NCBI RefSeq assembly: GCF_000227115.2
Contig: NC_016486.1
Coordinates: 434,001-498,000 of the forward strand
Reading direction: 5' to 3'
Source of the DNA: Naumovozyma dairenensis CBS 421
Taxonomy: Eukaryota > Ascomycota > Saccharomycetes > Saccharomycetales > Saccharomycetaceae
Length of the DNA: 64,000 nt
Shown: piece after piece, positions 10,071 to 21,100 of the stretch
How positions within the stretch are numbered: the stretch's first letter is position 1
Layout: each line of letters starts with the position of its first letter
Notes under the pieces: model-generated
What the model saw: only the letters and a program-made list of their open reading frames with translations
Databases searched by the model: none
What the model was told of the DNA's origin: nothing
Translations under genes and position numbers: made by a program

Positions 10071-10747
10071 TAAAACATTCAGAAAAAGAGCACACACACA
10101 TATACACATACAGAGAAAATGGCATCAAGGATATATATCATATTTAACGAATTTTTACCTTTCGATTACATTCATATATATATATATATATGCATTTATA
10201 TATAATAGACATCAAATGACCCCATCATGACTTACTAAAAATATTCCTTATTAAAGTTGTTTATGAAGTTTCTTCTTATGGTGGTAACTATTATGTTGTT
10301 CACATATATGTATTTCCTCTCTTCTTGCATTTTGCTGGTTACCCGCATAGAAGTAGCTTTTTTTAATGAAAACCCCATTGTCCGATTTCATAAAAATTGA
10401 ATCCATAACATTAAAGGATAATTTTTGATTTTGAGATGCGTTAAATAATAGATAGCTAACAAATTCATTATATATTCTTGGGGAGAAATCAGTCAACGTA
10501 ACAACTAGCAACGATTCAGTGCCCCATTTCTAGTTTTAGATATTTATACTGCTGGAATTTGGATAACCGATTGGTCTTTATCATTGCGTGATCTCTTTGG
10601 TTTTTTTTTGTTTCTCTTCTACCGATCCGAGTTCCCTATACTATTATAAAGAAAAAAATCTATAAAAAACATTTCTATTTCTAATCAGAAAGATTTTTTT
10701 CAACAAAATTTAAGGCAAACACACTTACGCTCAAAAAATAATCAATT
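10071..10747. other. Spacer between NHX1 and TOM1
   Basis: It contains CA and TA dinucleotide tracts (10092-10112 and 10175-10193), a possible split small ORF on the reverse strand (separate entry), and the T- and A-rich TOM1 promoter (10600-10740). No other gene is seen. Confidence 0.6.
10251..10584 (-). pseudogene. Possible split small ORF, unknown product
   Basis: A reverse-strand ATG at 10582-10584 starts a 22-codon frame (MIKTNRLSKFQQYKYLKLEM) that stops at 10516. A second frame, open from 10529 to 10251, has no early ATG but reads TESLLVVTLTDFSPRIYNEF and then about 70 more residues. The two frames overlap at a run of four G (10523-10526). With one G fewer they would join into one protein of about 110 aa. 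The composition looks coding in both parts, but the product is not recognised and no gene is known at this place in S. cerevisiae. It could be a small gene with a frame error, a decayed gene, or chance. Confidence 0.3.
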
Positions 10748-13700
10748 ATGTCTTCCGATACTATTTCAAAAATTCCAAGACTGGAAATCGTAAATTTTGA
10801 AAAGACTAAGGCTCTCTTCAAACCGTTATTAAACGAATTGAACTCTTATAAAGATGAAGAATTCCTCGCAAAATTAGATACCCTAAGAGAGTGGAACAGA
10901 CCGAAAGATGACATTTACGTTGGTTTGATGTTTGAACAGAATTGATAGCATCCTTGCAGGTATTGCTTGTACATATAAGTATGAATCCCAATCAAATAAA
11001 AAGGAACCTATTATATTGACTGAAATGTCCACTAAAGATGAGAAAGTATGCGTTACTTTAATGGAGTTCATAGAACGTCTCTTAACTAATACAGCCGATA
11101 TGCAATATTATGATTATCTTGGTACCATAAACTCATTCTTAAATTGTCCAACATATAAGATTAAATACCATGTGTTGAAAATAATGTCAATAAACGCCTT
11201 TAGAACCGTTAAAGCTCACCAAAGTATAATGACAAAACCTCCATTCAACGATCCTATCTTAAGGACGAATTTATTGAAAGTAGCTTTGGCATTACCATCT
11301 TCAGTACCGGATGACGATGGTGATCATTTCTCTTTGATTGATTTATTTACTGAAAAGAAGAAATATCCATCCAATTGGACCAAACTTAAATACCCTTATT
11401 ATATTCAAGAACGTAGAAACAACAAAGCCAGTAACTCAATAACTACATCACAAACAACCAGTGCGATCAATACTTCAACTATGGTACTAGCATCCACACC
11501 TGTTCTATCATCTTCATCATTGAGAAAATTGATTTTAAACAAGGAAGATTTACAAAAGTATACTTTACAAGAATTATATAACAAGGGGATGGAAGTATTA
11601 CCTCATAAAAATTGGTTTGATTACTCTTTGAAAGTAGCAGTTGCTAAATCCTTTAGTGATGACTCTGAAGAAAACAAGGAACTAAGAAAATTGATTATTA
11701 AAACAAAATTTATGGCAATCGCCTTAACAAATTGCATATTTGTACCACCGCAAGTTAGCGCCAAATTCTTCGAAGTTGATCAATATGCATTCAACAGTTT
11801 AACAGATTTTATATCGGGAGATGAGGCAAAACTTTCCACCGATTTGAAATTAGATGCTTTGTTTACCCTAAATTGCATATCTTCCAAACACATTTGGTGT
11901 TCAGATATCATGCGAAACATTGGTGGGAATATGTCACACGGATTATTGTTCCAGATACTTCGCTATCTGAATAAAAATTTAAGGGAGGAAAAATCAGAAG
12001 TCAATGAACTTTATAATGGTTATCTGTTTGATTTGATTACAAATATCGCAGCTGTTAAGACTTTGCATGAATCATTGGTTGCAGCAGGATTGATACCCAT
12101 TCTTATGGAAATTGCATCTGTCAGAGAAAGTAAACACAAGAAAACATTGACTTCTGCTGCTAGGCTTTTAACACAAATGATTAAAAACACAGAAACAGCC
12201 ACTGAATTTATTAATAATGATGGATTTAATATTCTAATCAATACAATATCTTATGAAATTGAATATGCTTTAAATAACGCTGATAAAAGTCATACACCAC
12301 AGTATGTGAATGCATCTTATTCAATTTCGTACGTACAAATGGAATATATCAAAAGTTTACTACTTCTTGTGCTTAAGCTGTTACGAACTGATTCAAGTGA
12401 TAGAATTAGAAATCTCATCGATTCACCACTTTTAGTCTCGTTAATGAAACTTCTATCGAACAAAGATATATTTGGTAATGCTATATTACAATACTCCTTA
12501 GATATCGTTCAAAGTGTAATCAATAACGAACCCACTATTTACAGCGTTTTGGTTGAAGCAGGCATCATTCCATATATAATAGACAATTTCCAAGAATTTG
12601 TTGCCCCATCAGCAGATCTTATAATCTTACTTCCAGATGTCATATCAGCATTATGTTTAAACACTGAAGGATTAAAAAAAGTCAAAGAAAGAAACCTTGT
12701 GCAATATTTGTTTAATTGTCTCTTGGATAAGGACTGCACAGATATACTAGCATATTACGACGAAGGTGCTGAATATGGGGCTTCAATTGATGAGCTAGCA
12801 AGACATTATCCGGATTTAAAAGAACCTATTGAAACTGCTTTCTTTAAATTAGTTGAAAAACTGCCGGAGCATATTAGTTTTAATCAATCATTTTTATTTG
12901 AATCACCAATCGGTGCAGATTACTTTTATCACTCTAAAGATGAGGCAGTCGTTAATCATGAACCAGATGATAAAACAGGTGAAGCATTACCATTTTGGGA
13001 CTTCCAAGAATCAAGCGCTGTTGTAGAATGCTTTTCCAGCATATTGTATGGTATGACTTTAGAAAATTCTCCCCTGTTAGATATACCGAAAAATTTGGAC
13101 TTTACAAAATTCTTACCAATTTTGACTCCACAGAGACCTCCTTTTGATTATTGTCAATCGCAAACCATGTTGAATGTCTTAGATATTCTCCGGTTATTTG
13201 ATGATAAGTACCCTGAATATGGCTATTCTACTATGTTAGATTTATTAGATAAAAAATTGGATGACATTCATCTTTTCTTGACTTATCCAGATGAATCAAG
13301 TATATTTTTAGATATCAAAAAGGGAGAAGACTATTCTGCCATTGAAGATATGATTGCAATGTTATCCGAAATAACTACAATTACTTTTCAATTAACAAGG
13401 GTATATTTAAGTGAAGAAAACATGGCACCTAATAGAATTATTCAAACAATTAATTATTTCAAAGATCGTGGATTTAAGTTGATTAGTAAATTAAGATTGT
13501 TATTCCAAAGGTGTGCGTTGGAAGAAATGTACTTCAGCCGAACATTGCCTGTTGAAGCAAACATAAGTACACAACATCTCTCGTATAGCCATTCTCCACC
13601 AATACAGGTTCATGCTGCTCCTCCTAAGAAAGTTGCTAGAAACGATTACTTGACGTCTGCTCGCCATAAAAATACATTGCAAATAAGATCATTTATCGCT

Positions 13701-16700
13701 CAATTACAAAGTTTTGCATCAGAGATGTTTAGATGCCTTCTAAAATTAGGCCAAGGTAAAGTTGGGGATATTGAAGAGCATAATCTATCCATTGAATTTC
13801 ACATATTCGATGAGGTGGTAACGGAGGTTTTGAAGCTTTTTTCAGCAGTTCCATTACTCAATAACTTACAGTATTATCTGGTAGTTTTAAATTTTAATTC
13901 GTTCATCTTCACTTTTCCAAAATCGCGTATAATGTCTTCGGATTTATTACAAACAATTCCTGCTGTGTTATTCTATCAGAAAGGGGGTTATACACTTTAT
14001 GCTGAGATGATACAAAAACTATTCCAAAGAATGTCAAGGATTGAAGATGTCTCAGTTGTTGAAAATGTCAATTATATCAACACATCGGATGATGTTCTAA
14101 ATCTCAGTTGTCTAATCAATTGTCTCACATTTCTTAACAAATCTATGCAAAAAGATTCGATGGAAAATATTCGTACCATGACGAACTTTTATCCCTTCTT
14201 AACCAAAGGTGATTGTAATATGACAGACGCTTTAATTGTTCGTATCAAGTTGCTTTCATTGTCTACAATAATGGATTTGGATGAAAACGACTTACTATTT
14301 ACTGCCAGGAAACATTCAGTTCCATATACTGTCTTCAAACAAATATTAACAATGCTGAAAAACTGCTTTTCTGAAGTAAATGGGAAAGGAGAATTATATG
14401 AAATTTGTTGGGATTTAATTCACCCTTCAGATAAAAAGATAAATATCCTGACAAAAATGCTGCCAAATACTGATCGTGGAAATGCCGCAACTTACTTGCA
14501 AAGTCGTAAGGGGAAACTCCCTTATGATCAAGGAGAAAGTTATTTAGGTGAAGAAAAATTAAATAACCTCGTAGACTGGGAGCATATATCGCCTTCTCCA
14601 CAGCCACCGCAATATAATAAGTACACCACAGTTGAAGAGTTGGTGCAATTAAGAGAAAATTTCTATAATGATAATTTACCAGCAAAGGTATTCAATATTT
14701 TGCCATATTACCCCAAGTTAGTCAACGCTTTTGCAAGGATGTTGTTGCAGGCATTCGCAAGCTCCAAAGACTCAGAAATTCAATTTGCATCGAAAATCCT
14801 GAAAGAAATTCTTAAGACTAATGTTGATGAAAAAGAGACCTTATCATCATATATCCACATATTTGGTATCTTTTTAAACGAAGGTGATATTTACCAAAAG
14901 TCCAATCATTTAATAACGTTATTTTTAAATTACCTAGAGAGTCGCTTACTCCCTGAACATATCAATACCCCATGGTTTTCAAAGGCATTGTTCGTCTACG
15001 AAATTGTACTAACAAAATCCGAATTGCCATATGAAGAAGAGTTGTCCACGGCTGTCATACTAGATGAATATCCATTGGATCCAATTCATGTACATCGCAT
15101 TTCAGACAACGTAAAACAAAGGATTTTTGATGTATTGATAAGAGTGGGCGACATTAATAACTTTTATTCTGCATTAGCAACTGCCCGTATCTTAATTATA
15201 TATGCTGCCAATGAAAAATTTGCCAAAGATATTACCAATTCTGGTATATTGATCAAATTGCTCAAAGTTATCGGAACATCGCAAAAATCGGAAAAGATCA
15301 ATTTCCTTGAATCTTCTTTCTTATTGCTGCTGAGAAGGTGCTTTGAAACAAGTGACATAATTGGTGAACTAATGATGTACGAACTGAACAAAAGCTTTTC
15401 AGCTAGGCCTTTGAATACCAAAAAAGAACGTGAACGTGAATTAGGAACATTACTAGAAGAAAAAGCACATGTCGCTATGCGAAGTCCAGATAGGTTTGTA
15501 GAAGTTTTGGAGCGCTCCACTCAATTCACTAATTTCGATGAAGATGGAACTCTACTTGATTACACAATTAAAAAACGCGCTTCTACAGAAAATACGGCCT
15601 CTTCTGCTAATGCTAAAACTTCAGCACATACTTTAAAAAGTACAGGTATCATCCATCTTCTAATATCACAACTTGTGGCAGTCTCTGAAAAAGATTGGAT
15701 AAGTGAACCTGAACCACATGATAAACCGAAGCCTACTTTGACTAGAACTAACGATGTTAAAGTAGATCCAACCAGAAATCCGATATGTGGATACATGATG
15801 TTTTTACTAAAGACTTTGATCGAACTGATTACAAGTTATAAACAATGCAAATATGAGTTTTTGACCTTTAATAAACGAGACAAATATAGTGAACAAATTC
15901 GTCCAAGAACATCGGCTATGAACTTCTTCCTTTATAAGTTACTTGAAAGATGTGATGATCAAGAAGATAACGTATATGCTAAAAAAAGAAGAGAGGTAAT
16001 AAGCACATTAGCTAAGTCAGTCATTGTGGGGTTCGTTTCAGATGTACAAGATAGTGAAAATGAGGATCATAATCCAAAAGATGCAGATCCAGATCTCACT
16101 TTTATTAGAAAATTTACGATTGAAACTATATCGAAAGCGCTTCGCAAATGTATGTCATCTCCAAAACTAATTGAAGTTAACGTGAACAAAATAAATGCAT
16201 GGTTCAATATCATTCATTCGATGGTTTATTTGCATGCACCATACATAAAATTACTCTTAGATTCGAACAAAATCGAGTCGGACAGATACCAGATTTGCAG
16301 ATTAATGATCGATCTTAACATACCGTCTACAATCACAGATTGTATTGCGTCATTAGATTTAAATTATCCATTCTCTAAAAAATTATTCAATGATGCGGTG
16401 GAGGCTATAAATGCAATTAATTCAACTAGAATTGACTTCGCCGAACACTTCCAAGTGGAAAATGATGATGCTGATGAAAACATTGAGGACGAGTCCGACA
16501 AAGAAGAAGCGCCAAATATGTTTAGAAATTCTGCCTTAGGGATGTATGATGTTGAAGATATCGAAGAAGATGATGAGGAAGATGATGATTCTCTTATTGG
16601 TGACGATGGAATTGCATTTGTTAATGATGATGACGATTTCCAAATAATATTCACTGATGAAGAAGAAGGTAGATTAACTGACGACGACAATGAAAGTTCT

Positions 16701-19700
16701 TCGTCTGCTGAATCTGAGAGCGATGCTGCAGATTATTCCAATGATGGCATTAATATAGTAGTAGACCAAATAATGACAGATGTTTCTGACGGGGAATCTT
16801 ATGATGTCGAGAACAACAACCCGGGTATCGAAATTGTCGAGGATGAACATGGTATTTCAGCTTCTGATTTAGATATTGAATTGAGTGAATATGATATAGA
16901 TGAGTCTGACTGGGATTCTAGAATTTCAGATATATCAATTGAGTACAGTGATGATAGTGAGGAGGATACCGACGATGCCATGGAAATCTCTGCGCCATCT
17001 GCAAACCATCGAAGATGGGCACTTACTGAAGATATCGATTTAATAGAAGAGTCTTCCGATGAAGAGGCACGAGGTGTCTTCCAAGGTGTTGAACACGTTT
17101 TTAATACAGAGCCAGCATTATTTAGAATTGATACTAGCTTGCAACATCGTCATCACCATCGTACACAGAGAAATTCTGCACTAGAGCCTCCATCAATGAC
17201 CTTGTTAAATGGAACAAGATCACGCTACGCTAATAGTTTAATTAATCCACTCGGCCCGTCTGGGTTGGAGCAAGTGGAAAATGATATTTCCACAGAATTA
17301 AATACAGTACGCTCAGGAACAGAATCCAGACAAGAACGCCCACACTTTACAGATACTCTCCTTTCTAGTCACTTACTAGAAGACAAGACACTTGATGGGG
17401 TCATTTTAAAATCCACAGTTGCAAGATGGAAAGATATATACGATATGTTCTACGATTCAAGAAGCTATTCGAGCTACTTAACGTCTCGTATTATTAACAG
17501 GTTGTACCATAAAAGCCTTGATTTGTGGAGAAAAGACAAAGAACATGCATTGGAGGTAGCGAAAAAGGAAGCAGAAGAACTCCAACGTAGCAAAAACATT
17601 AGAGAGGAAAAGAAACTTTCCATATCGCCAGAGAGTGAGCATGTCCCTGAATCACAGAGTAATACGGATAGTCATGAACCTGTATATGTGGAGATTGAAG
17701 GTTCCACGGTTGATATCGGCGGAACAGACATTGATCCAGAATTCCTCAGTGCACTACCGGATGATATGAGGGCAGAAGTTTTTGCCCAGCACATCCGCGA
17801 ACGTAGAGCTGAAGCAGTCCACCACAATATACAATCCAGGGAAATTAACCAAGATTTTTTGGACGCTATACCGGAAGATATTCGAGATGATATTTTAGAA
17901 CATGAAGCTGATGAGTCTAGTAGTTCTCATCTAACCCAGACGCATACTGATGGTGACACTAATTCTGATAGTGGTTCGACTGAACCGATAAGATTGCATA
18001 ACGCTGTTGACGAACTCGATTTATCGCGTTCTAATACGACAGTGCCACCGAAGGAACCTACACGGATTGTTTATGGTCCTCTGTTAGACAAAGCTGGTAT
18101 TGCAACGCTTATGAAAGCTTTATTCTTTTCCCAGCCCTATATGCAACGTGAAATCTATCATGAACTATTCTATCGTTTATGTTGCAGTAAACAAAATAGA
18201 AACGATATATTGAACATTTTGTTATTTATTCTGGCAGAAGGGATCAATGATCAGCACTCTTTGGAGAAAACTTACACAATTCTATCTGTGCGAGCATGTG
18301 GTAATGATAAATCGCATAGTGTACCAACAAGCCGTCAAATACCCACTGATTGTTCACCTCTAGTTGTTACAACGCAAGCAATTGAGATTTTGCAGATTTT
18401 GCTCGAGAGGAATCGTTCTATGAGATTTTTCTTTATTACGGAACATGAAAATTTAATGGTGAATAAACCATCAAGCAAGAATAAAAAAGAAAATCCAGCT
18501 AAGAATGAAAAGCTTCCCTTAAAACATTTATTCTCACTCTTAGATAAAAAGATAATTACAGACGAAACACAGTTGATGGATCTTTTGACTAGGATAATTC
18601 AAATATGTACGCAACGTCTCGATAAACTTATAAAAACATCAGCGAAAAATCGTTGGAAAAAAAAATTACAACAACCCGATGTTAGCAGGGATGACATTAT
18701 GAAATTAGTAGCAATTATCAAGTTAGATAGCTGCAATACTAAAGTTTTCCAGCAAACGTTGAATATAATGCTTAATTTGTCAGTTTTCAATAATAATATC
18801 GAGTTACTTACTGAGCAGCTGGTATTGTTGGGTAAAGGTACAACAGCTGACTTACTGAAGGATCTAAATGATTTAGCCCAGGAATCTGAAAGAATATCCG
18901 ACAAGCCTGAATTGGATCCGGATTTATTGATTAAATTCACCATTCCTAACTCAGACCAGGCGAAGTTGCTTAAAATATTAACGGCAATTGATTATGTTTA
19001 CTCCCACGATAGTACCTTGGGGGCAGATAAAGATGAGAAATTGATCAAGCTCTATAATGAAATGCATTTAGGTCCAATATGGTCATCTCTAAGCAAATGT
19101 TTAGCAAAATTTGAAAGTAGTTCACACTTCACTACTTCTGCCACCATATTATTGCCGGTAATCGAATCGCTGATGATTGTTTGTAAACATACCAAAGCAA
19201 CACACGAGAAGGTGAAGAAGTACGAAGAGGGGAAATCGCTTGATTTTGCAGAAATTCCGGTTGAAAATTTATTCTATCCGTTTACGGATCTCCATAAAAA
19301 ATTATTGAATCAAATGGTTCGTTCAAATTCTCAGCTAATGAGCGGTCCCTTTTCATTACTGGTAAAAAATCCAAAGATCCTTGATTTTGATAACAAGCGT
19401 TACTATTTCATGGCTAAATTAAAGACAGAGACCGCGGAGAAACCTAAATTAGCTGTGTCGGTACGTCGTGATCAAGTATTCCTTGATTCATATAGATCAC
19501 TTTTCTTTAAGAGTGATGACGAGATTAAAAATTCCAGATTAGAAATTACATTCAAAGGTGAGAGTGGTGTTGATGCCGGTGGGTTAACTAGAGAATGGTA
19601 CCAGGTCTTATCTAGGCAAATGTTTAATCCTGACTATGCATTATTCTTACCAGTTTCCTCGGATAAAACAACGTTCCATCCAAACCGTACGTCAGGAGTC

Positions 19701-20525
19701 AATCCTGAACATTTATCGTTCTTCAAGTTTATTGGTATGGTGCTCGGTAAGGCCATTCGTGATCAATGTTTCCTAGATTGTCATTTTAGTAGGGACGTAT
19801 ATAAAAACATGTTAGGAAAACCTGTATCATTAAAAGATATGGAATCTATCGACTTAGATTATTATAAATCATTGGTCTGGATATTAGAAAACGATATCAC
19901 GGATGTTATTGAGGAGACATTCTCCGTTGAAACTGATGATTATGGTGAACATAAAGTAATTGATTTGATTGAGAACGGGTCTAATGTGCCAGTTACAGAA
20001 GAAAACAAGAAAGATTACGTCAAGAAAATTGTGGAATATAAGCTGCACACGTCTGTTAAAGAACAGATGGATAATTTCTTAAGAGGCTTCTATTCGTTAA
20101 TTCCGAAGGAATTAGTTTCTATTTTTGATGAACAGGAATTGGAATTACTGGTTAGTGGTTTACCTGATATTGATGTTGACGACTGGAAAAATAATACTAA
20201 CTACACCAACTATACTTCAAATGATAAACAAATCAATTATTTCTGGAGAGCGGTCAGATCTTTCGATGTTGAAGAGCGTGCAAGATTGTTACAATTTGTT
20301 ACCGGTACAAGTAAAGTGCCATTGAATGGCTTCAAAGAATTAAGCGGTGTTGAAGGCGTTTGCAAGTTTGCAATACACAGAGATTATGGTTCCACAGACA
20401 GATTACCATCTTCCCATACCTGTTTCAATCAACTAAATTTACCCGCCTATAACTCCTACGAAACTTTACGTGGTTCATTATTAATAGCTATCAATGAAGG
20501 TCATGAAGGGTTCGGTCTCGCCTGA
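10748..20525 (+). CDS. TOM1: HECT E3 ubiquitin ligase Tom1 (reading frame broken near 10925)
   Basis: Tom1, the HUWE1 homologue, ubiquitinates excess ribosomal proteins, histones and other substrates and affects mRNA export. A 65-codon frame from ATG 10748 stops at TGA 10943; the remainder, about 3197 codons, is in the next frame from about 10929. Both parts are collinear with S. cerevisiae Tom1 (3268 aa), so this is one gene with a frame break or frameshift. Features in order: DUF908/DUF913-type helical N-terminus, a long Asp/Glu-rich region (DNA about 16460-17000), two ubiquitin-binding UBM-like motifs (EFLSALPDDMRAEV and DFLDAIPEDIRDDI), and a C-terminal HECT domain. The catalytic Cys codon is 20421-20423 in SSHTCFNQLN. 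It ends EGHEGFGLA, as in yeast. Confidence 0.95.
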
Positions 20526-21100
20526 TAGGAAAATACCGTTCTGATGGATGATGCCTATGGAAAAGGGCGGAGTTACTGTATCCATCTATTTTTATTTCTA
20601 CTTCATTTCTACTTTATATATATATTATAAAATAATACTACTTAAAATTCTAGTCTTTTGTAGTTGATTTTATTAACAACAGACGGCACACTATGTAGAC
20701 TAAGAAGATATATGGTAACTTAACGAACACGTTCCGATTGTTCATAATTCCTTTTTGAAAATAAGTAAATACATTGGTGTCAAAGGAAAGCAAAATATCA
20801 TCTCCTCTGTCTAACAATATTTAAGCCACCTCTTGAAGTCCTTTTGTGGAAGAACAAAGTTATGGGAAAGAAGATAAAGAGTTTTAAGTTCCCTTGAGAA
20901 ATTTAAACACTTACGAATCTCCTAAAAATTTATTGAAGGTATAATAGAAAAAAAGGATTTATATATTTCTTCAAATGCTACTGGAGTTTTTATAGAGGTG
21001 TGGCAGATAAGCCCCCATCACCTAGTTTCTACACCTCAATCTATACCAATTGAATAATATCGTATTTTTTATCTATTAATGTTACATAGCTTCATATAAA
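20526..21100. other. Convergent 3' spacer TOM1 / HEH2
   Basis: 575 bp between two stop codons. AT-rich, with several TATATA stretches suitable for yeast 3'-end signals (for example 20616-20630). No gene or repeat was seen. Confidence 0.6.
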
